From Parerythrobacter_A sp963761775 (GTDB lineage: Bacteria > Pseudomonadota > Alphaproteobacteria > Sphingomonadales > Sphingomonadaceae): a stretch of DNA of 64,000 nt. Positions 45,508 through 56,402 of this stretch are shown in pieces. The stretch spans positions 1-64,000 of the forward strand of contig CAVXIF010000001.1 in NCBI GenBank assembly GCA_963761775.1. The letters run 5' to 3'. Below the pieces are notes generated by a model. That model was given only the letters and a program-made list of their open reading frames with translations. It made no database searches and had not been told where the DNA came from. Each line of letters starts with the position of its first letter. The stretch's first letter is position 1. The translations under genes were made by a program, and so were the position numbers.

Positions 45508-46848
45508 TCAGAACGTGCTGACTTCCACGTCCATCTTGCGGAAACCGTGCACGAAATTGGCGCGTACCCGCTCGACATCGCCGGTGACGCGGACGCGCAT
45601 GCGGCGGGCGTGCATTTCTTCCAGCAGGATGCGCAGCTGCAATTCGGCCAGCCGCGCACCGACGCAGCGGTGGATGCCGTATCCGAATGCGAGATGGCGG
45701 CGGGCGTTGTCGCGGGCGATATCGAGGCGGTCCGGTTCGCTAAATACATCTGTGTCCCGGTTGGCGGAGAGGTACCATAATACCATCTTGTCGCCTTTTG
45801 CAATCTGTTCGCCAAACAGTTCGGTGTCTTGCGTGGCAGTGCGGCGCATGTGCGCGAGCGGGGTCTGGAACCGGATCATTTCCTGCACCGCATTGGGGAT
45901 GAGCTCGGGCTGCGTCTCGAACAGTTCGCGCTGGTCCGGGAAGCGGTCGAGCGCGTGGATGATGCCGCTCATGGTGTTGCGCGTGGTGTCGTTGCCGCCC
46001 ACGATCAGCAGCACCAGATTGCCCATGAATTCCAGCGGTTCCATCTGGTTCATCGCATCCGAGTGGATCATCATGGAAATCAGGTCCGGCCCGGGTTCCT
46101 CCTGCGCTTTCTTCGCCCACAGCATCTGGAAATAGGCCGCCATCTCGTGCAGGATTTCGCGGCGCTGCAAGTCGAGATCGCGCGCCAGCACCAGCTCGGT
46201 ATCGCCCGCCCAGTCCGACCAGAAAGTCAGCATGTGGCGGTCTTCCCACGGGAAATCGAACAGGATCGCCAGCATCCCGGTGGTCAGTTCGATCGACACC
46301 TTGTCGACCCAGTCGAACACTTCGCCCTGCGGCAGCGAATCGAGCAGCTCCGCCGTGCGCGCGCGGATTTCCCCCTCCAGCCGCTTCATTTCCTTCGGCG
46401 CAAAGGCAGGCGCGACGGTGCGCCGCTGGCCGGTGTGCTTGGGCCGGTCTTCGGCAATGAACATCGGCAGGCGAAACGCGTCCTCGCCCTTTTCCATCTC
46501 TTCCTCGGTGGTGTCGGCGATGGTGATGCCGCCATGTTCCCAGCTCGACGAGAAAATCTCGGGTAGCGATTCGACATGCTGGATCGCCTTGTGGCCGACC
46601 ACGTTCCAGTGCGGGCCGAACGGGCTTTCCTGCACATGGTGCAATGGCCCCTTGGCGCGCATTTCGGCGAAGATCGGCTGCCAGCGGTCCTCGGCATAGA
46701 TGTCGCTGCGGCTGACGTCGAAGGGGTCGGAATGCGACAGCCGCTTGTCCGGATTGGCATCGAACCAGGCCTTCAGCGCGTCGCCTGCCTTGGGCGAGGT
46801 GCGGAATTGCGGCTTGGGCATTACAGGCGCTTCTGGGGCGGTAGCCAT
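45508..46848 (-). CDS. Cytochrome P450, CYP153-like alkane/fatty-acid omega-hydroxylase
   Basis: A 446-residue soluble class I P450. The oxygen-activation motif GGNDTTRN lies at 284-291, ExxR at 323-326, and the haem ligand Cys395 in FGYGIHRCVGARLAE. The run FQTPLAHMRRTATQDTELFG and the N-terminal half are very like CYP153 proteins, which hydroxylate the terminal carbon of medium-chain alkanes or fatty acids. Such enzymes need a 2Fe-2S ferredoxin and a ferredoxin reductase. A reductase gene is present at 50345-51580, but no ferredoxin gene was seen in this window. The start at 46848 has GGAGAG 8 nt upstream. Subfamily and substrate need a tree. Confidence 0.88.
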   Translation of the reverse strand: MATAPEAPVMPKPQFRTSPKAGDALKAWFDANPDKRLSHSDPFDVSRSDIYAEDRWQPIFAEMRAKGPLHHVQESPFGPHWNVVGHKAIQHVESLPEIFSSSWEHGGITIADTTEEEMEKGEDAFRLPMFIAEDRPKHTGQRRTVAPAFAPKEMKRLEGEIRARTAELLDSLPQGEVFDWVDKVSIELTTGMLAILFDFPWEDRHMLTFWSDWAGDTELVLARDLDLQRREILHEMAAYFQMLWAKKAQEEPGPDLISMMIHSDAMNQMEPLEFMGNLVLLIVGGNDTTRNTMSGIIHALDRFPDQRELFETQPELIPNAVQEMIRFQTPLAHMRRTATQDTELFGEQIAKGDKMVLWYLSANRDTDVFSEPDRLDIARDNARRHLAFGYGIHRCVGARLAELQLRILLEEMHARRMRVRVTGDVERVRANFVHGFRKMDVEVSTF

Positions 46849-46953
46849 GTCGATCTCTCCGTGCTGCCGCCCTGTGCGAGGGCGGTCGTCGGGAAGCATC
46901 GTGCCGTTACTTACCGCAATGTCAATAGCCCGGTTGCGATACGCAACCTACTA

Positions 46954-48186
46954 TCAGGCCGCCTTTCGACGCCCGAACCACCCGCGCCGCTTTGCCCCCT
47001 TCGGCCCGGACTGCATGACCTTGCGGCGGAACAGCCCCGCGCCCAGCTTCACGAAAACCGCCACGCACAGTCCCTGCCACGCAAGGGCAAGCAAATGCGG
47101 CCACAGCGTCTCGACCTGCGCCGCGCGCGCCAGCATGGCGAACGGGCTGCTGAACGGAAACACCGTCGCGGCCAGTTCCATCGGTGAACCGGGGCTGGCC
47201 ATCGCGAAACTGGCGAAGAAGAACACCAGCAATTGCAACATGGTAACCGGCATGGACAGCGTCTGCACCTCGCGCACCGTCGCCGCCATCGAGCCGATGG
47301 CAAGGAACAGCGACCCGAGGATGAGGTAGCCCATCGCGAAATACAGGATGCCGAGCAGGAAAAACAGCGGCCAGCCTACGGCGGGCGCGGCGAAACCGCT
47401 CATGTCCAGCCCGGTGCCGTAAACCAGCAGCGCGCCCGCGCCGCCCCATACCGCAATGCCGACGAAGCTGACGCCGAGCATGGCGAACAGTTTGCCCAGG
47501 AACACCGCGTCCATCGGGATGGCGGCGGCCAGCACTTCGATGATCTTGTTGCCCTTTTCCTCGACGAGGTTGCTCAGCACCATGCCGCCCAGCAGCATGG
47601 TGAGCAGGAACAGCAGCATCTGTCCGCCCTGCGCGGTTCGCACGCGGTCGCGTTTCACATCGGCACCGCTGGCATCGACCGTGCGGCTTTCGACCTTGGG
47701 GAAGGCGGCGGGCGACGCCCCTTCGGCAGTCGCGGCGATCAGCCCGACCGGGCCGGACCAGCGCGCGACCTGTCCTTCGGGGCCGTTCAGCACCGGCGCG
47801 GCAGGTGTGCCGCTGACGATGGCGGCAAGGTTTCCGCCGCTTTCGCGCAACAGGGCTTCCGCCCCGCCGCCGGGGTTTTCGACCGCGACCAGCGGCGGCA
47901 CGAAGCCGCCCATCTCGCCTTCCAGCGCCTGCGTCGCAGCCAGCATTCGCTCGGTATCGGCTGCCTCCATCATCACGCCAATTTCGATGGTGGTCGCTTC
48001 GGCCTGAACACGGCTGCCGATGCCGCCGGCCAGCGCGCCGACGATTACCGGGAACAGCGGGCCGAGCAGGAAGAACAGGAAGGCGCGGCTGAACAGGATG
48101 GCAAGAAAATCGCGGCGCGCCACGACATAGGCGGCCTGCAAGGTGGTGAGGCGGGAGGTTTCGCCCCGATACGAAGATGATGTCAT
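46954..48186 (-). CDS. ABC-2-type transporter permease (NatB-like)
   Basis: A 410-residue permease. One N-terminal membrane segment (DFLAILFSRAFLFFLLGPLF) is followed by a large extracytoplasmic domain of about 150 residues, then five more segments (LLFLLTMLLGGMVLSNLVEE, LFAMLGVSFVGIAVWGGAGA and others) and a basic C-terminus. The LVEEKGNKIIEVLAAA stretch is the ABC-2/NatB-family signature. Its ATG overlaps the ATPase stop by 4 nt (ATGA), so the two form one exporter. Family members export sodium, drugs or other small solutes. The substrate is not known. Confidence 0.88.
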   Translation of the reverse strand: MTSSSYRGETSRLTTLQAAYVVARRDFLAILFSRAFLFFLLGPLFPVIVGALAGGIGSRVQAEATTIEIGVMMEAADTERMLAATQALEGEMGGFVPPLVAVENPGGGAEALLRESGGNLAAIVSGTPAAPVLNGPEGQVARWSGPVGLIAATAEGASPAAFPKVESRTVDASGADVKRDRVRTAQGGQMLLFLLTMLLGGMVLSNLVEEKGNKIIEVLAAAIPMDAVFLGKLFAMLGVSFVGIAVWGGAGALLVYGTGLDMSGFAAPAVGWPLFFLLGILYFAMGYLILGSLFLAIGSMAATVREVQTLSMPVTMLQLLVFFFASFAMASPGSPMELAATVFPFSSPFAMLARAAQVETLWPHLLALAWQGLCVAVFVKLGAGLFRRKVMQSGPKGAKRRGWFGRRKAA

Positions 48187-49229
48187 CGTCCGCGCCCCTT
48201 TGCTGACAGCTCGGCATTGGCGGTGCTGTCCTCGGCCAGCGCCCGTGCCGCCGCTTCGCCCGCGATATGCACGAACGCATCGTGCAGTCCGGCGCGCTCG
48301 ATACTGAGCGACAGGATGCCCGCTTCGCCGTCGATCAACGCTTTCAACAGGGTCTCGATGCCGGTTTCGGGCAAGGGAAAGTGGAAGAAATCGCCCTCCT
48401 GCCGGGCATCGTCGGGCAAGGCGGCGCGCCAGCCGCCGTCGCGCGCCCGCGTTTCCAGCCGGACCTGCGCCGGGATACGGTCGCGCGCCGCCTCGACGGA
48501 CCCGGCATAGGGCACCTTGCCGCCTGCAATGATGGCTACGCCTTCGCACAGACGTTCGGCGTGATGGATGACGTGGGTGGAGAAAATGACCGTGGTGCCG
48601 TTGTCGGCAAGGTCGCGGATCATGCGTTCCAGCTTGCCCTGGTTGATCGCGTCGAGGCCGGAAAACGGCTCGTCCAGCACCACCAGCCTGGGCCGGTGGA
48701 CCAGCGTGCCGAGCAGTTGCACGGTCTGCGCCTGCCCTTTCGACATTTGCCGGATCTGGCGCTCGATGGCGAATTCCATGCCGTGGTTCGCCAGCAATTC
48801 CGCGCCGCGTTTGCGCCCCTCGTCCAGCGACAGCCCGCGCAATGCGCCCATGAAAGCGATGGCTTCCACGCCTTTCATCGAGGGATACAGGCCGCGTTCT
48901 TCGGGCAGATACCCGATCAGCTTGGCGATGGCGTGCGGGTCGTCATGGCCGAACACGCGGCGCTCGCCTTCGTCCGGGTCGATTATGCCCAATAGCATCC
49001 GCAATGTGGTGGTCTTGCCCGCGCCATTGGGGCCGAGCACGCCGTAGATCGCGCCCTCGGGCACGCTTATATCGACGCCGTCCACGGCCAGTGTGCCATT
49101 GAACCGTTTGACCAGCCCGCGCGCCTCGATAGCCAGCGGGCGGGCGTCTTCGACCGTCTCCGTCGTCGTATCGAGCGTATCCGCCCCGTCATTGCCCGCC
49201 GGGGCGGAACCGCTTAGCGCCATGTCCAT
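48183..49229 (-). CDS. ABC transporter ATP-binding protein (NatA-like)
   Basis: A 348-residue ATPase. Walker A is GPNGAGKT at 66-73, Walker B is LVVLDEP around 182-188, and the H-loop His lies in STHVIHHAE. The signature reads MSKGQ instead of LSGGQ, a form found in NatA-like ATPases. The C-terminal ~100 residues form the extra domain of this subgroup. It pairs with the overlapping permease gene. The start is uncertain: an ATG two codons later is equally possible. Confidence 0.9.
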   Translation of the reverse strand: MDMALSGSAPAGNDGADTLDTTTETVEDARPLAIEARGLVKRFNGTLAVDGVDISVPEGAIYGVLGPNGAGKTTTLRMLLGIIDPDEGERRVFGHDDPHAIAKLIGYLPEERGLYPSMKGVEAIAFMGALRGLSLDEGRKRGAELLANHGMEFAIERQIRQMSKGQAQTVQLLGTLVHRPRLVVLDEPFSGLDAINQGKLERMIRDLADNGTTVIFSTHVIHHAERLCEGVAIIAGGKVPYAGSVEAARDRIPAQVRLETRARDGGWRAALPDDARQEGDFFHFPLPETGIETLLKALIDGEAGILSLSIERAGLHDAFVHIAGEAAARALAEDSTANAELSAKGRGR

Positions 49230-49275
49230 AGGTCCGCGCCCTAGCGGCGGCGAATGAACGGGAGCAACTCAAAAC

Positions 49276-50361
49276 GTGGTTAACGGCACGGCAACCAACA
49301 GCGAACGGCAAGCAGATGCGCTGAAGACGCGGATGGTGGCCGAGGCGCGGCGGCTGGGTTTTGCCAGCGTTGGCGTTGCGCCCGCGACCACCGATGCGCA
49401 AACGGCGGCACGGCTGCGCGCATGGCTGGCGGCGGGTCATCACGGCACGATGGGCTGGATGGAGGAACGCGCCGACGTGCGCGTTGGCCCGCAGGCGATG
49501 TGGCCCGAAGCGAGAAGCGCAATTTCGCTGGGCATGAGTTACGCGCCCGACAGCGACCCGCTGGCCTTGGCGCACGATAAGGAGCGGGCGCGCGTGTCGG
49601 TCTATGCGCAGGGGCGCGATTATCATGATGTGCTGAAGAAGGCGGCGAAGGCGCTGGCGCGGTGGCTGGTGGCGGAGGCAGGCGATCCGGACATGCAGCT
49701 CAAGGTGTTCGTGGATACCGCGCCGGTGATGGAAAAGCCGCTGGGGCAAGCATCGGGTATCGGCTGGCAAGGCAAGCATACCAACCTCGTCAGCCGCGAA
49801 CATGGCAGCTGGCTGTTCCTCGCCGCGATCTACACCACGCTGGAGCTGGCGCCGGATGCACCCCATGCCGACCGCTGCGGCAGCTGCACCGCCTGCCAGA
49901 CCGCCTGCCCGACCGATGCGTTTCCGCAGCCCTACCGTCTCGATGCACGGCGCTGCATTTCCTACCTCACCATCGAACATCGCGGCCCCATCCCGCACGA
50001 GTTCCGCCGCGCGATGGGAAACCGTATCTATGGCTGCGACGATTGCCTTGCGGTGTGTCCGTGGAACAGCTTTGCGAGCACGGCGGCGCGACACAGGGCG
50101 CTGGCACCGCGAGACGGGCTGGACGGGCCGGTGCTGGCGGAATTGCTGGCGCTGGACGATGCGGCATTTCGCGCGAAGTTTTCCGGTTCGCCGATCAAGC
50201 GGATCGGGCGCGACCGGTTCGTGCGCAATTGCCTGATCGCGGCGGGGAACAGTGGGAACGGTGCGTTGCTGGGACAGGTAGAGCGTTTGCGAGGCGATCC
50301 CGATCCGGTGGTGGCGGAGGCAGCGGGCTGGGCTGCTGTCCAGCTTACAGCAGCGACTTGA
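49276..50361 (+). CDS. queG: Epoxyqueuosine reductase QueG
   Basis: Last step of queuosine formation in tRNA: reduces epoxyqueuosine to queuosine using cobalamin and two 4Fe-4S clusters. A 361-residue protein with the N-terminal GWMEERADVR motif, the active-site Asp148 in VDTAPVMEKP, and cluster cysteines C201-x2-C204-x2-C207-x3-C211 and C254-x2-C257-x3-C261. The GTG start at 49276 is supported by GGAG about 11 nt upstream. It is convergent with the ferredoxin reductase gene and their ends overlap by 17 nt. Confidence 0.93.
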   Translation: MVNGTATNSERQADALKTRMVAEARRLGFASVGVAPATTDAQTAARLRAWLAAGHHGTMGWMEERADVRVGPQAMWPEARSAISLGMSYAPDSDPLALAHDKERARVSVYAQGRDYHDVLKKAAKALARWLVAEAGDPDMQLKVFVDTAPVMEKPLGQASGIGWQGKHTNLVSREHGSWLFLAAIYTTLELAPDAPHADRCGSCTACQTACPTDAFPQPYRLDARRCISYLTIEHRGPIPHEFRRAMGNRIYGCDDCLAVCPWNSFASTAARHRALAPRDGLDGPVLAELLALDDAAFRAKFSGSPIKRIGRDRFVRNCLIAAGNSGNGALLGQVERLRGDPDPVVAEAAGWAAVQLTAAT

Positions 50362-51580
50362 GCGGCACTTCGGGATCGGCCAGCGCAGCGCGGTCGAAAC
50401 TGGCACCGGTTTCGCGCACATGCTCCACCAGCTTGCGGCCCTGCACGTAATCCTTCGTCGCGTTGACGCAGTCCAGCGCCACCACGCGGCCCGCCTTCAG
50501 ATACACGACGGAGAACTTTCGCGTCGCCGGATCGCCGCGCAGGACCGCGTCGTCATGGTCCAGCGAAAGTCCGGCGGTTTGCAGGCGCAGGTCGTACTGG
50601 TTGGACCAGAACCACGGGAAGGCGGTGTAGGGCTGTTCGTCGCCGCAGATCGCGCGCGCGGCGGTGGTCGCCATGTCGGCGGCGTTTTGCACCGATTCCA
50701 CACGGATGACCGCGCCGTCTGCCCAGACGCTGGCATGGGCCGCGCAATCGCCGACGGCATAAACATCGGGCAGGTTGGTGCGGCAGAAATCGTCGACATC
50801 CACGCCATTGCCGCCCGCCGCGCCTGCCACGATCAGCGGCCCGACCGAGGGCACGATACCGATGCCGGCCACTACGATGTCGGCAGGCAGGGTTTCGCCA
50901 TTCGCCAGCGTGACGCCGGTGACGTGTTCGGTGCCGGTAATGCCTTCGACCAGGCATTCCAGCCGGACGGTGACGCCCTGGCTGCGGTGTTCGGCGGCGT
51001 AGAAGCCGGACAGCGCCGGTCCGGCAACGCGCGACAGCAGGCGGGGCTGCGCTTCCAGTACCGTAACCGCGTGGCCCAGCGTGCGCAGGACGGCGGCGGC
51101 TTCCAGTCCGATATAGCCGCCTCCGACCACCACCACTCGTTTGGCGCGCCCATCCAGCTCGCCCTGCATCGCATCGACATCGGCGCGGGTGCGGACGGTG
51201 TGGATGCCCGGCAGGTCCGCGCCTGCGCAATCCAGCCGCCGCGCATCGCCACCTGCTGCCCAGACCAGCTTGCCGTAGCCGACCGTGCTGCCATCGCCGA
51301 GCTGCACGGTGTGTGCGTCGGCATCGACGGTGGCGACATTGGTGCCGGGGCGCAGCGTGATGGCCTTGTCCTGCCAGAATTGCGCCGGGCGGATCGCCAG
51401 CCGCTCGAACGGCTTGGCGCGCGCGAGATAGTCCTTGGACAAGGGCGGGCGTTCGTAGGGCAGCTCCGGCTCGCGCCCCAGAATGGCGATGGACCCGGCG
51501 TAGTTGTTCTGCCGCAGCGCAATCGCCGCCTGCGCGCCTGCATGGCCGGACCCGACGATCAGCGTATCGAAATGCTCCAT
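50345..51580 (-). CDS. NAD(P)H-dependent ferredoxin/rubredoxin reductase (FAD)
   Basis: A 411-residue flavoprotein of the putidaredoxin/rhodocoxin reductase type. FAD-binding starts at TLIVGSGHAGAQAAIALRQ, YERPPLSKDYLA is the family's conserved segment, NAD binding is at VVVVGGGYIGLEAAAVL, and VYAVGDCAAH is the second FAD contact. It transfers electrons from NAD(P)H to a 2Fe-2S ferredoxin, typically for a P450 or dioxygenase. The CYP153-like P450 about 3.5 kb away is a natural partner, but the genes are not adjacent. The start at 51580 lies 4 nt after the glutamate dehydrogenase stop, suggesting co-transcription. Confidence 0.88.
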   Translation of the reverse strand: MEHFDTLIVGSGHAGAQAAIALRQNNYAGSIAILGREPELPYERPPLSKDYLARAKPFERLAIRPAQFWQDKAITLRPGTNVATVDADAHTVQLGDGSTVGYGKLVWAAGGDARRLDCAGADLPGIHTVRTRADVDAMQGELDGRAKRVVVVGGGYIGLEAAAVLRTLGHAVTVLEAQPRLLSRVAGPALSGFYAAEHRSQGVTVRLECLVEGITGTEHVTGVTLANGETLPADIVVAGIGIVPSVGPLIVAGAAGGNGVDVDDFCRTNLPDVYAVGDCAAHASVWADGAVIRVESVQNAADMATTAARAICGDEQPYTAFPWFWSNQYDLRLQTAGLSLDHDDAVLRGDPATRKFSVVYLKAGRVVALDCVNATKDYVQGRKLVEHVRETGASFDRAALADPEVPLKSLL

Positions 51581-51584
51581 CGGT

Positions 51585-54500
51585 TCAGCGGGCCAGCAGG
51601 TTGCGGGCCTGGCTGGCAATCTGGGCCAGCATGGCGGGGGCGACGGGGCTGTGCGATTGCGCGCGGCCGATCATGTTGCGGAACTGGCGCACGGCGGCGG
51701 CGTGCTGGTCCGCCCAGTCGGCGACGGCTGCTTCGGGATCGCTTTTGCCGTTCTTTCTGCGCGACAGGCGGCGCAGGAACTCCAGCCGCATCTGCTGGAA
51801 ATCGCGGGCAAGACCCGACACCAGCATCCGCTCCCACACATCGGACGGCGACATCATCGCCGCCGTGCCCTGCGCCCAGTCCAGACCCAGCCGCGCGCCG
51901 AGGTCGGTGAAGGCGGCGGTCAGCAGCGTTGCGTCGATCTCCGCTTCGTTCGCCAGCGCGGCGAGGCCTACCGCGCCATCGACATCGTAAAGATGCACCA
52001 CCCGCGCTGCCAGTGCTTCGGGCGCACCTGCTTCCACCAGGCTGGCGAGAAGCCGCCCGGACCGCGCCTGCGTTTCGTCGGCCAGCAGCATGTCGCTGCC
52101 CTCGAGTAAAGTGGCGACACCGCTGCCCAGCCGCGCGACGATGGCGGACGGCGGCTCCACACTGCTGCCCGCGCGCAGCAGGTCGGCCATCTGGCTGCGC
52201 ATCGCGGCGGCAACATGGTCGAACAGCAGCAGGCGCGGGCGTTCGGGCATGTCGGCAGTTTCCAGCGCAGCCCACAGCGCAGGCAAGTCGAACAGGCTTT
52301 CCGCCGCCACGAATGCGGCGCTGACATCGGCGAGGCCAACACCCTCTTCCTCCGCGAGTTCGAACGGATGGACAATGCCCAGCCGGTTGACGACGCGGTT
52401 CGCCAACTTGGTCGCCACGATCTCGCGCCGAAGCTGGTGGGTGGCGATCTGTTTGCGAAAGCTATCGCGCATCGGCGTGGGGAAATAGCCGAACAATGTC
52501 GGCTCCAGGCTGGCATCGTCGGGCAGGCCGGTGTTCTCGATGGCGTCTTGCAGTACCAGCTTGGTGCTGGACAACAGCACGGCCAGTTCGGGCCGCGTCA
52601 GCCCGGACCCGTCAGCGGCACGGCGCGACAGCACGTCGCTGGCGGCAAGCCCTTCAGTCCGGCGGTCCAGCGCGGCGCGGTCCTCCAGCGCCTCCACCAG
52701 CCGTACTTGCGCAGCGGTCGCCTGCGCGCCGTCGATTTCCGCGACGGACAGCGCCAGCGCCTGCAACCGGTTGTCTTCCAGCACCAGCGCGGCGACCTCG
52801 TCGGTCATTTCGGCCAGCAGCGCGTTGCGGCGTTTTTCGGACAGCTTGCCCGCACGGCGCGCGGCGGCCAGCGCGATCTTGATATTCACCTCGTTATCCG
52901 AGCAGTCGACCCCTGCGGAATTGTCGATGAAGTCGGTGTTGATGCGCCCCCCTCCTGTCGCGCCATGCAGCGCGAATTCGATCCGCCCTGCCTGCGTGAT
53001 GCCGAGGTTCGCGCCTTCGCCGATTACTTGCGCGCGCACATCCGCCCCGTCGATACGCAGCGCATCATTGGCAGGATCGCCGACCGCGACATTATTTTCC
53101 GATGCCGCCTTGATATAGGTGCCGATGCCGCCGAACCAGATGAGGTCCACCGGCGCGGCGAGGATAGCAGAAATCAGGCCGTCGGGATCGAGTGTGTCGT
53201 TTTCGATGTCCAGCAATTCCCGCATTTCTGCCGAAACGGGAATTGTCTTCAGGCTGCGCGCGAAGACACCGCCTCCCTTGGATATCAGCTTGGCGCTGTA
53301 GTCCTCCCAACTGGAGCGCGGCAGATCGAACAACCGTTTGCGTTCGTGCCAGCTCTTCGCTGCATCGGGCGCGGGGTCGATGAAGATATGGCGGTGGTCG
53401 AAGGCGGCTCTCAGCCGGATTGCCTTGGACAGCAGCATTCCGTTGCCGAACACGTCGCCTGACATATCGCCACAGCCGACCACGTCGATGGCCTCGCTCT
53501 GCACATCCACGCCGCGTTCGAGGAAATGGCGTTGTACCGAGACCCACGCGCCCTTGGCCGTGATGCCCATCGCCTTGTGATCGTATCCGTTGGACCCGCC
53601 ACTGGCGAAGGCATCGTCCAGCCAGAAGCCGCGATTTTCCGCAATAGCATTCGCGATGTCGGAGAAGCGCGCGGTGCCCTTGTCGGCGGCGACCACGAAA
53701 TAGGGGTCGTCCGCATCGCGTCGCACCACATCGTCGGGATGCACCACCGCATCGTCCACGATATTGTCCGTCACCGACAGCAACGTGCGGATGAAGACTT
53801 CGTAGCTTGCCTGCCCTTCGGCGGCCCATGCCTCGCGATCGGTGGCGGGATCGGGCAGTTGCTTGGGGTAGAACCCGCCCTTCGCGCCGGTCGGCACGAT
53901 CACCGCGTTTTTCACCCTTTGGGCTTTCATCAGGCCCAGCACTTCGGTGCGGAAATCGTCGCGCCGGTCGGACCAGCGCAAGCCGCCGCGCGCGACCGGC
54001 CCGGCGCGCAGGTGGATGCCTTCGACGCGGCGCGAATAGACGAAGATCTCGCGCCACGGCACCGGACGCGGCATGTTGGGCACTTGCGCACTGTCGATCT
54101 TGAACGCCAGCGCCTCGTTCGCAGCAGGCGCAAAGGCATTGGTGCGCAGGATCGCTTCGATGACAGCAAGATAGAGGCGCAGCAGCCGGTCATCGTTGAT
54201 TGCGGCAACGCCCGCCAGTCCTTCGCGGATGGCTTCGCGCGCGATCCGTTGCCGCCGCCTCGCGGTCGCCGTCGAACGCCGGGTCGTGCAACGCCTCGAA
54301 CAGGTCGATCAGCGCGCGCGTAACCGAGGGGGCCTGCGCCAGCGCATCGACGACGGTGTAGATGGTGAAGCCCATCCCGGTCTGGCGCAGGTAGCGATAG
54401 AACGCGCGGAGCCAGTCCGCCTCCCGCGCGCGCAGGCCGGTGCCGGGCACCAGCCGGTTGAACGCATCGTTCTCCGCTTCCTGGTTCAGGACCGCGGCGA

Positions 54501-56313
54501 TAGCACGTTCCACCGGGGCGGCGCGTTCCAGCACCGCCGCCGCCGACATGCCGGGCGGCAGGCTCAGTGCGAAATCGTGAATGGTGCCCAGATGCCCGTT
54601 TTCGAGCATGGTGGGCAATTCCTCCAGCACGCCGAAGCCGAAATTCTCCAGCGCGGGCACCGCGTCGGACAGCGGCAGCGCGCCTTCGTGTTCGTAGATT
54701 TTCAGGCGCAGCCGCTGTTCGCCCTCTTCGCCGTCCTGTTGTTGCAACAGGCGGGCATCGCGTCGACTGCTGCCATCCTCGCCAGCGATTAGCGTGCGCA
54801 TGCGCTCGATATCGCGGGCTGCCTCCGCTGCACCGTAATGCGCGCGATAAGCGGTGGGGAAGGCATCGGCGAAGCGGCTGGCGACGGTGGCGGCGCGTCT
54901 GGCTTCCATCAAGTCGGCCAGCTCGTGCTCCACCTCCGCGCCCCAGCCGCGCAGCATGGTTTGCAAGCGGTGCTCGATCTCGTCTTCTGAAAAATCGAGC
55001 GCGCCCTGCCGCAGGTCGAGCACGAAGCGCAGGGTGGCAAGATCGCCGCCTTCCACGCTCAGGCTCCAGTCGAGCAGCGACGCGCCGGTATCTTCTTCCA
55101 GCATGGCCTGCACATTCTTGCGCACCTGCGTCGACAGCATGTCGCGCGGCAGCCAGACGAAGGCGAACAGATGGCGCTGCAACGGTGCCTCCACCAGCGA
55201 CAGGCGCGGGCGGGGCCGGTCGATCAGGCTCATCATGGTGGTGGCGACGCGGGCGATGTCTTCTTCGCTGAAGCCGGTCACCAGATCATGGGGCAGCGTG
55301 GTCAGCGCATGGACCAGCGCCTTGCCTGCATGGCCGCCGGCATCGAAGCCCAGCCGCTCGAACAGCGAATCCAGCGTGCTGCGCAGGCGCGGCACGTCCT
55401 GCGGCGGCGCTGCCAGCGCGGCGCTGGTCCACACGCCTGCATGTACGGATATCGCGGCCACTCCGGCATCGTCGGCATCCGACGCCATGACCGGCACCAG
55501 CAGCAGGTCGTGCGGCACACGGCGATGCACGTTGGAGATGATGTTGGCCTTCACGATCAACGGTTCGCGGCTGTATCGTGTGGCGGGATTGTCGAACCAG
55601 GCGAAAGCGGCCTCGAAACTGCTTTCCGCAAGGATGCCGCCTGCGCTTCTGCGACAGACGCCCAGCATGTCGGTCTGCGTGCCGTCGCGGTGGCGGGTGA
55701 CATGGCCCAGCAGCGTCATCATGCCGCCTGCCAGCCATTCCAGCAGTGCCGCCCCTTCGGCATCGTGCAACCGCTGCGCATCGGCCTGCATCGCGGCGCG
55801 CAGTTCGGCCCAGTCGGCAACGGCGGCGCGTACATCGCCCAGCGTTTCGCGCAAGGCGGCTTCCAGCGCGCGGCGGCGCTGCGCATCGACGCGCACGGTT
55901 TCGATATAGATCATCGATTCGCGGGTAACGGCGGCGTCCGGCAAGCCGGTTAGCGCACCGTCCGCGTCGCGCGTCACGGGTATGACAGGGTGGACCAGCC
56001 GGTCGATGGTCAGCCCCTGCGCAGTCAGCGTTCCGGCAATCGAATCGACCAGGAACGGCATGTCGTCATTGACCACCGCGATGCGGGTGAAGCGGTGATC
56101 GGCGCTGGCGGACCCGATGGACAGGGCCGATCGCGCCGGTTCACGCCGCGCGGCTGTGTCCAGCACGAACCGTGCCGCTTCCGCGATGGCGTCCGTTTCG
56201 AACGGGGTATCGCCGGGCAGCAGCGATGCGGCCATCGCGTCCGCTACGGCACCGACCAGCGCGGTGTTCTCGGCCAGCCTGCGCGGCGTTTCAGGGGGTG
56301 TGGTTGCAGCCAT
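51585..56313 (-). CDS. gdhZ: NAD-specific glutamate dehydrogenase, large type (frameshifted in this sequence)
   Basis: A 1,575-residue protein after correction, close to the ~1,600-residue class (GDH180/GdhZ) used to degrade glutamate to 2-oxoglutarate and ammonia with NAD. The N-terminal ~700 residues are the regulatory ACT-like and helical regions. The catalytic core follows with VARGGLRWSDRRDDFRTEVLGL, the catalytic-lysine region VPTGAKGGFYPKQ, and QVIGEGANLGITQAGRIEFA. The two halves lie in different frames. Removing one base around 54236-54242 joins TDRA to EAIREGLAGV. The start at 56313 has GGAGAGAG upstream, and 56355 is unlikely. The ferredoxin reductase gene follows at once. Confidence 0.92.
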
Positions 56314-56402
56314 AACGCGCTCTCTCCCGACCGGTCCGCCTATGCGCCGATACACGCTTCTGCGATAGGCCCGCCGCGATGCAGGGGCAACCGGTGTCGC
56401 GC

